This document shows positions 7,547 through 15,256 of a DNA stretch of 16,916 nt, piece by piece. Source of the DNA: Bacteroidota bacterium (GTDB lineage Bacteria; Bacteroidota; Bacteroidia; NS11-12g; UBA955); NCBI GenBank assembly GCA_947450015.1, contig CANFUB010000021.1:1-16916 (forward strand). The letters run 5' to 3'. The notes under the pieces were generated by a model. It was not told the origin of the DNA, searched no databases, and saw only the letters and a list, made by a program, of their open reading frames with translations. Position 1 is the stretch's first letter. Every line of letters begins with the position of its first letter. Position numbers and translations under genes: made by a program.

Positions 7547-8464
7547 TTAAATTTTTATCATGTCATTAAAAGGCACAATATGTGTGAATCCTTTTTCAGT
7601 AAAATAATGTACCGTATTTTCTCCCGTGGCTAAAATATAGTCGCCACCCCATGCGCCTAAACTTTTAATCGTACCTTTAAAATCGCCAAACAAGGTTTGT
7701 TTTATAGAAGGTCGACCAAGTGCTGAGCCTACCTCTTCCTCGGCAATTTCTAATAGTAAACAAAACTCAAAATAATCTTGCGTATGCGATAATAATTTGG
7801 CAACACGTGTTAATTCTTCGAGTTGGCGGGTATTAAATTGTGGTTTTTTGCTAAATGATTCAATTTCATTTAGACTACTTTGCTTTTTGTTCAAATGAAC
7901 AAAATATAACAAATCATTAAATGGTTTCTTCCAATGAAATGTTTCAATGGTAGGAATGTGATGGTTTACTTGGTAAAGAATCGGTTGACCAGCTTCTGCA
8001 ACTGCTATATCGAATCCACTTCCTTTAAAGGCATTGAAGTGCAGTTTATAAGGATCCACTTGTGCCCATTGCGCAATATTATAAGTTAAAGTTGAACTGC
8101 TGCCTAGGCCTTCATTCCTTCCAAAATCTAAATGGGTTTCAACTTTATAACTAGAAGCTTCATTTAAAAAAGACGGGTTCATGGCCCTTGCAGTCATTAA
8201 AAAACGAATTAATTGTATGCTTACCGAAGCATCTGTAGATTCAATAATATAAAAATGAGGCAGGGCAATTTCAGCAGAATACCAGCAAGTACCATCTAAA
8301 TCGAAACTTTGCCAATGTAAAATTGTAGGGGCGTTATTATCCAACTTTTCTACTTGCAAAGATTGGCCTTTTTTAGTTGGAAGTGCCAATGCAGTGGCAC
8401 CTTGAAGCACAGCGTATTCACTGCATAACATCAATTTACCACAACTATAATAGGTCTTATTCAA
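7547..8464 (-). CDS. GYDIA-type GHMP kinase, candidate phosphomevalonate kinase
   Basis: A 305-aa GHMP-fold kinase of the group named after a GYDIA motif, here GFDIA (150-154) within KGSGFDIAVAEAG, whose Asp is the likely catalytic base. The N-terminus YSCGKLMLCSEYAVLQGATALALP matches the GHMP lysine/substrate strand. Motif 2 is NEGLGSSSTLT (117-127). Motif 3 is altered: SLGAWGGDYIL (268-278) in place of the usual GAGGGG type. In the operon it fills the gap between mevalonate kinase and diphosphomevalonate decarboxylase, so phosphorylation of 5-phosphomevalonate to the diphosphate is the natural inference. Its sequence is far from classical phosphomevalonate kinases, hence no gene symbol. It starts at TTG (8464-8462); no in-frame ATG lies upstream and the first internal ATG would remove the conserved first strand. 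It begins 19 bp after the HMG-CoA reductase stop. Confidence 0.85.
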   Translation of the reverse strand: MNKTYYSCGKLMLCSEYAVLQGATALALPTKKGQSLQVEKLDNNAPTILHWQSFDLDGTCWYSAEIALPHFYIIESTDASVSIQLIRFLMTARAMNPSFLNEASSYKVETHLDFGRNEGLGSSSTLTYNIAQWAQVDPYKLHFNAFKGSGFDIAVAEAGQPILYQVNHHIPTIETFHWKKPFNDLLYFVHLNKKQSSLNEIESFSKKPQFNTRQLEELTRVAKLLSHTQDYFEFCLLLEIAEEEVGSALGRPSIKQTLFGDFKGTIKSLGAWGGDYILATGENTVHYFTEKGFTHIVPFNDMIKI

Positions 8465-8483
8465 ATTATCTATCGCGTGAATT

Positions 8484-9827
8484 TTAGGATTTACTTACAA
8501 CTTTAGGCATTTCTATACCTCTGATTTTACAGAAAATTTCTACTGCAGAACTGTGACTGACAATTTTGTCTTTAAAGTAATGCACGATTTCAACTTTTTC
8601 AGCTTCTGTTGCTTCCAATTGATTTAATATATTTAATAAGTGCATTTTCATGTGGCCTTTTTGAATGCCTGAAGTAACCAATGAGCGCAAGGCGGAGAAG
8701 TTTTGTGACAATCCAACAACGGCTGCTATTCTCATCAAGGTTTGTGCATCTGGATTACCCAACATTTTTAATGCAAATTTTACCATTGGGTGCAAGCCTG
8801 TTAAACCGCCAACAGTGCCCAATGCTAAGGGTATTTCAATCCAAAATTTAAAGATACCATCTTTCATTTCAGCATGGGTTAAACTGCTGTATTTTCCATT
8901 CCTCGAAGCATAGGTATGTGCACAGGCTTCTACTGCCCTGAAATCGTTTCCAGTTGCAATAACAACACTGTCAATACCATTCATTACTCCTTTGTTGTGA
9001 GTTGTTGCACGATAAGGTTCAATTTCTGCAATGCGAACAGCCCTGCAAAATTTCTCAGCAAATTCTTGTCCGCTGATATCCCCTTCATTTAATGATTCAA
9101 TAGGAGCACTTACTTCTGCTCTTACTAAACAATTAGGTGTATAATTACTCAGAATACACATGACAACCTGTAAGTCTTTTTCAACTTCTGTTAAAAATTC
9201 GCTTGTCTCAACTTCATCTTTCAAAATTTTTGAAAATTCTTCAAGTACCGAATTAATAAAATTCGCACCCATGCTGTCACACGTTTCGAAGCTTGCTTTG
9301 AGTTGATAATAACCAGGCTCATCAATGGTTTTATCGATAAGTTCAATGTTAGTAATACCTCCGCCTCTTAATTGCATATTTTTAGTGATAGCGTATGTTT
9401 CACTATAAAATTTAGGCTTAATGGCATTAAAAAATTCCTTTAACCTTGCGCCATCTTTGCCATTCCAAATGAAATGAACATGGCCAATTTTTTCAGTAGC
9501 AATGATGGTCGTTTTAAAACCACCGCGATCGAGCCAGAAGTTTGCACCCTTAGATGCAGCAGCTACTACAGAGCTTTCTTCGATGGCCATTGGTATGCAA
9601 TAGTTTTTTCCATCAATGTTAAAATTGGGGGATATACCAAAAGGCAAATAAAAGTTAGAGATGGTATTTTCAATAAATTCATCATGAAGTTTTTGTACGG
9701 CAATGTCATCATGCCAATAGCTTTTTAAAAAGTCGATTGCATTTTCATCGCCATTGAAATAATTGGAGACTATCCATTCAATTTTAGCTTCTTTACTGAG
9801 TTTTGAAAATCCTTTTATGGTTGGCAC
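8484..9827 (-). CDS. mvaA: Hydroxymethylglutaryl-CoA reductase, class II
   Basis: A 447-aa soluble HMG-CoA reductase of class II, with no membrane segments, interconverting HMG-CoA and mevalonate using NAD(P)H. In this operon it should act in the direction of mevalonate synthesis. All four catalytic residues are visible: Glu in PMAIEESSVVAAAS (83/84), Lys279 in TTHNKGVMNGID, Asp295 in ATGNDFRAVEA, and His392 in GIQKGHMKMHLLN. The substrate-binding stretch ETCDSMGANFIN (181-192) and ALGTVGG (335-341) are also present. The start is GTG (9827-9825): an in-frame stop occurs 4 codons upstream and there is no ATG in between. It lies 8 bp after the fni stop. Cofactor preference (NADH or NADPH) cannot be read from what I see. 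Confidence 0.95.
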   Translation of the reverse strand: MPTIKGFSKLSKEAKIEWIVSNYFNGDENAIDFLKSYWHDDIAVQKLHDEFIENTISNFYLPFGISPNFNIDGKNYCIPMAIEESSVVAAASKGANFWLDRGGFKTTIIATEKIGHVHFIWNGKDGARLKEFFNAIKPKFYSETYAITKNMQLRGGGITNIELIDKTIDEPGYYQLKASFETCDSMGANFINSVLEEFSKILKDEVETSEFLTEVEKDLQVVMCILSNYTPNCLVRAEVSAPIESLNEGDISGQEFAEKFCRAVRIAEIEPYRATTHNKGVMNGIDSVVIATGNDFRAVEACAHTYASRNGKYSSLTHAEMKDGIFKFWIEIPLALGTVGGLTGLHPMVKFALKMLGNPDAQTLMRIAAVVGLSQNFSALRSLVTSGIQKGHMKMHLLNILNQLEATEAEKVEIVHYFKDKIVSHSSAVEIFCKIRGIEMPKVVSKS

Positions 9828-9835
9828 GGGTAGTA

Positions 9836-10855
9836 TTAATTAGTGGTTGGTTTAATTGTTAAATAGGTATAACATGTTTCAAGTCCTTTCTTTTGAAGTT
9901 CGCAATAGGTTCTGAGCGTTTCATAATCGCCTGTAGCATGTTTTAAGAAGGCAGAGGCTTGCGCATAAATAGCGTTAGCAGAAGACTTTTGAATTAAATA
10001 ATAACCATCCAAATAATCTTTTATTCCACCACTTATAATTAGGTTTTTACAAAGGGCTTTGCTTCCTAATTGCGCAGTTGCAAGGTTTGCAAATTCAACC
10101 ATTTCGTTAGCAGTATGGCCTATTTTTGTAATTGGGGTCAATTGTTCCTTTATGTGGTCTTGTTGTCTTAATAGCTCCAAGGTGGCGAAATTAGTACCGC
10201 CATGTGCACCAAACTCTATTGCTTCGATGGGCAACTGCAATAATTCTACAAATGATTTAGGTCCGAATCCTTGACCTACTTCTTTTACAATCAATTTACA
10301 ATTGATTTGATCAATAATACGTTTAATGGTATCGATTGGTGCAAATTGAATTTTATCGCCTTCTGGCTGAAGCCATTCTTGCAATGGATTAACATGTACG
10401 ATTAAACCATCTGCATTTAGTTTATCGACAAGTTCTTTTACAAGATGTAGTTGGTTGCTTTGTATTAATTCTTCAATTTGAGCGATGCCTAAATTGGCAT
10501 AAAATGGCACAGAATCACCTAAATATTGACGTACGTTGAAATCTTCGAAATAGGTGTTGTCATTCAAAATAATTCGACAACTGCCTAAGCCCATGCCCAT
10601 GCCAAATTCTTTACAGGCCATTGCTAAATTGCGATTGATGATTCCCGCTTGTGCGGTGCCACCCGTCATGCTGCTGACCCATAGTGGAAGGTTTAAAGTT
10701 TTGTTTGCAATTTGTTTTTGGGGAACACTGTTTGCATTTGGGTGCGCACTAAGAAAGGGTTCATAATAGAACCTTGAATCGATGCATTCTGTTTGAGAAA
10801 GAAAGGCCAATTCGATGTGGTCTTTTTTGCGGCTTGATGTTTGATTTGTTTCCAA
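9836..10855 (-). CDS. fni: Type 2 isopentenyl-diphosphate delta-isomerase (FMN-dependent)
   Basis: A 339-aa FMN- and NAD(P)H-dependent enzyme interconverting isopentenyl and dimethylallyl diphosphate, supplying the primer for prenyl chains. Motifs seen: RKKDHIELA (9-17), VSSMTGGTAQAG (60-71), GMGLGSCR (87-94), ANLG (120-123), VHVNPLQEW (153-161, containing the family's His, Asn, Gln and Glu), IVKEVGQGFG (189-198), GAHGGTNF (216-223) and ISGGIKD (274-280) for FMN phosphate binding. It is the first gene of the six-gene operon. The start is TTG at 10855: a TAA stop lies two codons upstream and there is no ATG before the conserved RKKDH. A -7 box at 10882-10889 lies upstream. Confidence 0.95.
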   Translation of the reverse strand: METNQTSSRKKDHIELAFLSQTECIDSRFYYEPFLSAHPNANSVPQKQIANKTLNLPLWVSSMTGGTAQAGIINRNLAMACKEFGMGMGLGSCRIILNDNTYFEDFNVRQYLGDSVPFYANLGIAQIEELIQSNQLHLVKELVDKLNADGLIVHVNPLQEWLQPEGDKIQFAPIDTIKRIIDQINCKLIVKEVGQGFGPKSFVELLQLPIEAIEFGAHGGTNFATLELLRQQDHIKEQLTPITKIGHTANEMVEFANLATAQLGSKALCKNLIISGGIKDYLDGYYLIQKSSANAIYAQASAFLKHATGDYETLRTYCELQKKGLETCYTYLTIKPTTN

Positions 10856-10881
10856 AAATTATTGACTATCAATATAAACCA

Positions 10882-10889
10882 CAAAAATA
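10882..10889 (-). promoter_or_regulatory. Putative -7 box of the mevalonate operon
   Basis: Minus strand TATTTTTG, an exact TAnnTTTG match, would start transcription near 10878 and leave a leader of about 23 nt before the TTG start of fni. It lies between that start and the upstream terminator. No convincing -33 TTG is visible at 17-23 bp. Confidence 0.45.
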
Positions 10890-10920
10890 CGCTTTTGTTT
10901 TTTATCACTCCCTTTTTAAA

Positions 10921-10956
10921 CAAAAAAGACGATTTTTCTTTCGAAAAACCGTCTTT
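10921..10956 (-). terminator. Rho-independent terminator of the leucine dehydrogenase gene
   Basis: The arms AAAGACGATTTTTC (10925-10938) and GAAAAACCGTCTTT (10943-10956) form a 14-bp stem with one mismatch and a 4-base loop. On the minus strand the stem is followed by a T run. It is 22 bp past the stop of leucine dehydrogenase and separates that gene from the mevalonate operon. Confidence 0.82.
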
Positions 10957-10978
10957 AATAAATATTATAAGTCTAAAA

Positions 10979-12079
10979 TTAAATTTTAGATTGCAAATGC
11001 ATTGTATCGTTAATGCGTTTTTCAGCTAATTTAATCGCTGCTAATTGTGTGTTGATATTATCTTCTTCTGATTTAGAATAAATATTTAACACAGTATTGT
11101 AAATATTTTCAGTTTGGGCAAAAGCAATTTCTCTCACATAACCGTTGTATTCGCTGTAAACATTTATTAAACCACCAGCATTAATCAAGAAATCTGGTGC
11201 ATAAAAAATACCTTTTGCTTTAATCATGTCGCCATGAATGGTATCGTCTTCCAATTGGTTGTTGGCAGCACCAGCAACTATTTGACATTTTAATTTTGCA
11301 ATGTTCTCTGTATTCAAAATTGCACCTAAGGCACATGGTGCAAAAATATCAACGTCTTGACTGAAAATTTCTTCTGGTTTAACAATTGTTGCTTTGTATT
11401 TATCTGCAGCAATTTTTAACCCACTGTCAAAAATATCAGTTGAAGTAATAATGGCACCATCTTTATGTAACAATTCGATTAAGTGTAAACCAACTTTACC
11501 AGCACCTTGAACGGCAATTTTTTTACCAGCTAAACTATCATTTCCGTATGCTTTTTTAGCACTTGCTTTAATACCCATGTAAACACCATAAGCGGTTACT
11601 GGACTTGGATCGCCACCGCCACCCATGATTTCAGATAAACCTACTACATGCGATGTTTCCATTTTAATGTACTCCATGTCTTTAGTAGTTGTTCCCACAT
11701 CTTCTGCAGTAATGTATTTACCAGCAAGATTTTCTACACAACGACCGAATTTACGCATTAAGTGTTCTGATTTATCTTTCGCAGGATCGCCAATGATAAC
11801 AGCTTTGGCACCGCCTAAATTTAAACCACTGATGGAAGCTTTGTAAGTCATACCTCTTGATAAACGCAAAGCATCATTGATGGCTTCTGCTTCAGTAGCG
11901 TATTTCCACATTCTGGTTCCACCTAAACCTGGACCTAAAACTGTGTTGTGTATAGCAATAATGGCTTTTAAGCCGGTGTGGTTATCCTGGCAAATTAAGA
12001 CTTGCTCATGATCGAATTTGGCAACTTTTGCAAACAGATCAAATTGAGTGTCGGTTGAAGAAGCGTTGGCTTGGCTCAT
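10979..12079 (-). CDS. ldh: Leucine dehydrogenase (Glu/Leu/Phe/Val dehydrogenase family)
   Basis: A 366-aa cytoplasmic NAD-dependent amino acid dehydrogenase that reversibly deaminates leucine (and usually valine and isoleucine) to the 2-keto acid and ammonium. The N-terminal catalytic domain shows LGPGLGGTRMW (48-58), Lys80 in SRGMTYKASISG, the catalytic Lys92 in LNLGGAKAV, and Asp127 in TAEDVGTT. The Rossmann domain has VQGAGKVG (190-197) followed by Asp in ITSTDIFD, fitting NAD binding. The C-terminal domain contains PDFLINAGGLINV. The length fits leucine dehydrogenase better than the longer glutamate enzymes. It is a single-gene unit with its own -7 box and terminator, directly upstream of the mevalonate operon and divergent from the histidine kinase gene. 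Exact substrate preference among branched-chain acids is inferred. Confidence 0.92.
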   Translation of the reverse strand: MSQANASSTDTQFDLFAKVAKFDHEQVLICQDNHTGLKAIIAIHNTVLGPGLGGTRMWKYATEAEAINDALRLSRGMTYKASISGLNLGGAKAVIIGDPAKDKSEHLMRKFGRCVENLAGKYITAEDVGTTTKDMEYIKMETSHVVGLSEIMGGGGDPSPVTAYGVYMGIKASAKKAYGNDSLAGKKIAVQGAGKVGLHLIELLHKDGAIITSTDIFDSGLKIAADKYKATIVKPEEIFSQDVDIFAPCALGAILNTENIAKLKCQIVAGAANNQLEDDTIHGDMIKAKGIFYAPDFLINAGGLINVYSEYNGYVREIAFAQTENIYNTVLNIYSKSEEDNINTQLAAIKLAEKRINDTMHLQSKI

Positions 12080-12110
12080 AAATATGATAAATTGTTTTTT
12101 TAAATGGCTG

Positions 12111-12118
12111 CAAAAGTA
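12111..12118 (-). promoter_or_regulatory. Putative -7 box of leucine dehydrogenase
   Basis: Minus strand TACTTTTG, an exact TAnnTTTG match, would begin the transcript near 12107, about 28 nt before the ATG. No clear -33 TTG is seen at the usual spacing. Confidence 0.45.
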
Positions 12119-12149
12119 ATCATTTCTTGAATTAAAATTAAGTGTTTCA

Positions 12150-12166
12150 ATAAAATTTAATTTTAT
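12150..12166. repeat. 17-bp AT palindrome in the divergent intergenic region
   Basis: ATAAAATT, one T, then AATTTTAT form a perfect inverted repeat, 32 bp upstream of the -7 box of leucine dehydrogenase and about 130 bp before the kinase gene. It could be an operator. Because it consists only of A and T in AT-rich DNA, chance is a real alternative. Confidence 0.3.
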
Positions 12167-12295
12167 GACTAAAAGCCTGAGTATTAAATACTACCTCGAA
12201 TAGAAGGAACGCAAAATTGAATTTATGTCAACGCAATAGCTAAGCTTGTTGTTTAACAGACAAAAACACATTGTAATATATTTTTTAAACAATTT

Positions 12296-15250
12296 ATGAG
12301 TGATAGCTATCTCCTTACATACCCAATACTTGAAAATGCTTACATTTGTTCAGTAATAATTTTTAACTTGGGAATTAAACAGCTTTTAACCATCTTGTTC
12401 GTATGTTTTGTTTTTTTTATAAAAATCAAAGCCCAATATCCATATTATTACAATTTCAACATTAACAATGGATTATTATCCAATAGAATTTACAATATCA
12501 TTGAAGATGGAAATGGTTTTATTTGGGCCTGCACAGAACAAGGCGTAAGTAGATTTGATGGTATTAATTTTACAAATTTTACGACCAAACAAGGTTTACC
12601 AGATAATGAGGTATTAAGTGTCTTTGAAGACGCCAAAGGCAGAATTTGGTTCAATAATTTTAGCAAGGAACCCTCTTATTACTACAACGGAAAAATATTT
12701 AATTCTAGCAATGATCCATTTTTGGAAAGAATAAGAAAGTTCAAACCAAAAGGCATGAGCATTTTTGTTTTAGTACAAAAGTCAAATACCATTGGTTTTT
12801 ATATTCAAGAAAACAACAAAAGATTAATCATTTCGAAAGACGCACCAGAACTTGAATTTAAGTACCATTCTGATGTGCCCGATTTTTTTCATTATATATT
12901 GTTGGAAAAGGATAACGCATTCGAATTAAAATCTATTCGTGAATCATTTGCTTGGAAAAAGGGAGACTCCGCCCACCGAACAAATCTTGAGTATGATAGG
13001 AATACGCAGAACTATATCCATGCCCCTTTAAACTATCTCAATTGGTTGAACATTTCACAACATTACGTGGCACAAATTGATATAAAAACAGGTGATTCCA
13101 CCGCCATTAAAATTGATGAACGTTACAAAAACATATTCTTATCTCCAAACTACACCATTTTAACTGGAGATAGTTTTTACGCTGTCTATAATCCTAAAGT
13201 TTCTACGCTAAGAGAAATAGTGAAATTACCCTTCAACTTTGAACGTGTATTTATTGATAAGAGAGGCAATAAATGGATTGGGAGTTTTGACAATGGTATT
13301 TATTTTATTAGAAAAAATGCGCCCATTTCAATAGGACTACCAACCGAAAAAACGAAGGGTTTGTCAAATTTATGGACCCAAGATGGCAATTTATTCGTGG
13401 CTACTGAAACCAATGGACTCTTAGTTATAAATGGTAATGGAAAAATTGAAAAGACTGTTATAGGCCCTAAAATCAATAGGGTAAGGGCTTATGGCTGCAA
13501 TGCAAAGTATAAATTTTTAGGAGTTGATAACGGTTTATTTATCATGGACCATGATTATAAAAATTTGCGAATGTTGAGAGAAATTTCCATGAAGGATATT
13601 GAAAAAGGGGAGAATGGGGAGTTGTTGTTTGGTGCCGCTTCATGTGCATTTATATTATATAGCAATAGTGACGATAAACTTATTACAATTTGCAGGGAAC
13701 GCACAACGGCTGTTTGCCGAAAAAATAAAAATGAAATTTGGTTAGGTGGTTTGGCAGGCGTGCGTAAATGTGTGCTAACTGATACTGGTTATTTAAATAC
13801 CGGTTTAAAGTTAAACGACTTGATTGACAACAGTAGAATCGTTGATATTAAACGCGATGAATTGGGCAATATGTGGGTTGCTACAGATCAAAAGGGCTTG
13901 TTCTATTGTTCTAAAGAAGGAAAAATAGTCCACTTTTCAGAGTTCTCAAACTTTAACCACCATCTCTTATCAGATGTCTGTTTGCAGATTGCCATTGGTC
14001 AAAATAATAAGATATGGCTTGCTACTACCAATGGTATATCAGTAATTGAATACCTTAATTCAAACAGTCCAACTTTTAAAGTCACTAGCTACTCAATTCC
14101 TGAAGGGATGCCAGCGAAAAAAATTAATAGCATTGCGTTTTGGAATGATAAATTAATTGTTTGTGCTAACAATGGCTTGTTCTATTTTAATAATTTAGAA
14201 GCACCCAAAAATGAAATTTACAATACCATTATTACCCAAATAAAAGTTAATTCAATTTTATACCAAGGCGATAATTTGGAACTCGACTACAATCATAATA
14301 ATCTTATTATTTCTTACATATCTTCCTTTATTAACACAAGCTTGAATTACCATTTTCAATATAGAGTTAAAGAAATAAGCACTGCATGGATACAAACCAA
14401 TAATTTGGAAGTACCGCTACTGGGAATGGAACCAGGTACTTATACCTTCGAAATTGCAGCCCTCAATGACAATGGCAATACGGGTAAAATCACAACCTTA
14501 AATTTTACAATTGCACGACCATGGTACAAGCATTGGTGGATTTTTTTAATAGGCCTTTTACTGTTTGTAGGGTCTGTTTTTTATTATTATAAATTAATGA
14601 AGGAAAGGGTCGTTTTAAGTAAGGATTTAACCTTGCTCAGGTTAAGGATTTTACGTGCCCAAATGAATCCTCATTTTGTTTTCAACGCACTTAGTAATAT
14701 AAAACACCTTGTGAAAATAAAGCAGTTAGAGAATGCCGAAAATTACATCGGTACGCTGTCTTTAATTATGCGTAAAAGTATCAATTATTCAGCCAAAGAG
14801 TTCATACAATTAAACAAAGAAATTAATTACACCAAAGATTATGTTGAAATCGAATTGTTGAGATTTGGCGATAAATTCAAAGTGGAATTTCAAATTGATT
14901 TAGACGAGGACGATTTGCAAGCTATTTTTGTGCCACCACTCATTATACAACCTTTAGCAGAAAATGCAATTAAGCATGCTTTCAAAGGTTTAAATTATCA
15001 AGGCGTTTTAAAGATTATTGTTGTAAAATTGAATGCCAATTTTATTAAATATAGTATTATTGATAACGGGAGAGGTTTTGATATTGCGAACAACACTGCC
15101 TCAAACCATGGACTGAGTATTACAAAAGAACGGATTTCAATTTTGTTTAAAGATATAAAAAACAAAGGGAGTGTAACCATTCATTCAGAAATGAAGGGAC
15201 CTAAAACAGGAACACACATTGAAATAATTTTACCTATTTTAAATGATTAA
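12296..15250 (+). CDS. Hybrid beta-propeller / Y_Y_Y sensor histidine kinase of the LytS type
   Basis: A 984-aa (or 960-aa) membrane sensor kinase. A hydrophobic signal segment (about 28-45) precedes AQYPYYYNF. Next comes a periplasmic beta-propeller of regulator-propeller repeats, e.g. IIEDGNGFIWACTEQGVSRF (68-87), DKRGNKWIGSFDNGIY (321-336), RDELGNMWVATDQKGLF (520-536) and GQNNKIWLATTNGI (568-581). Repeats between about 130 and 300 are degenerate. A Y_Y_Y domain (about 676-740) and one transmembrane helix (747-765) follow. The cytoplasmic His_kinase domain has the phospho-acceptor His793 in QMNPHFVFNAL, an N box LAENAIKH (887-894) and DNGRGFD (923-929). It should autophosphorylate and pass phosphate to the regulator encoded 6 bp downstream. 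The ligand is unknown. The true start may be the in-frame TTG at 12368, which places a compact signal peptide at the N-terminus. Confidence 0.9.
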   Translation: MSDSYLLTYPILENAYICSVIIFNLGIKQLLTILFVCFVFFIKIKAQYPYYYNFNINNGLLSNRIYNIIEDGNGFIWACTEQGVSRFDGINFTNFTTKQGLPDNEVLSVFEDAKGRIWFNNFSKEPSYYYNGKIFNSSNDPFLERIRKFKPKGMSIFVLVQKSNTIGFYIQENNKRLIISKDAPELEFKYHSDVPDFFHYILLEKDNAFELKSIRESFAWKKGDSAHRTNLEYDRNTQNYIHAPLNYLNWLNISQHYVAQIDIKTGDSTAIKIDERYKNIFLSPNYTILTGDSFYAVYNPKVSTLREIVKLPFNFERVFIDKRGNKWIGSFDNGIYFIRKNAPISIGLPTEKTKGLSNLWTQDGNLFVATETNGLLVINGNGKIEKTVIGPKINRVRAYGCNAKYKFLGVDNGLFIMDHDYKNLRMLREISMKDIEKGENGELLFGAASCAFILYSNSDDKLITICRERTTAVCRKNKNEIWLGGLAGVRKCVLTDTGYLNTGLKLNDLIDNSRIVDIKRDELGNMWVATDQKGLFYCSKEGKIVHFSEFSNFNHHLLSDVCLQIAIGQNNKIWLATTNGISVIEYLNSNSPTFKVTSYSIPEGMPAKKINSIAFWNDKLIVCANNGLFYFNNLEAPKNEIYNTIITQIKVNSILYQGDNLELDYNHNNLIISYISSFINTSLNYHFQYRVKEISTAWIQTNNLEVPLLGMEPGTYTFEIAALNDNGNTGKITTLNFTIARPWYKHWWIFLIGLLLFVGSVFYYYKLMKERVVLSKDLTLLRLRILRAQMNPHFVFNALSNIKHLVKIKQLENAENYIGTLSLIMRKSINYSAKEFIQLNKEINYTKDYVEIELLRFGDKFKVEFQIDLDEDDLQAIFVPPLIIQPLAENAIKHAFKGLNYQGVLKIIVVKLNANFIKYSIIDNGRGFDIANNTASNHGLSITKERISILFKDIKNKGSVTIHSEMKGPKTGTHIEIILPILND
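12341..12348 (+). promoter_or_regulatory. Putative -7 box inside the called 5' end of the kinase gene
   Basis: TACATTTG is an exact TAnnTTTG match. Transcription would begin near 12352, downstream of the ATG at 12296 and 16 nt before an in-frame TTG at 12368. That would support the shorter protein. No -33 element is evident at the usual spacing. Confidence 0.35.
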
Positions 15251-15256
15251 AATTTA

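Noticed and set aside
10693..10923. An alternative minus-strand frame with an ATG start overlapping the 5' end of fni, raising a frameshift suspicion
   Set aside because: The fni frame itself reads through to the expected RKKDH N-terminus from the TTG at 10855. The other frame shows no family motifs, so neither a frameshift nor a second gene is needed.
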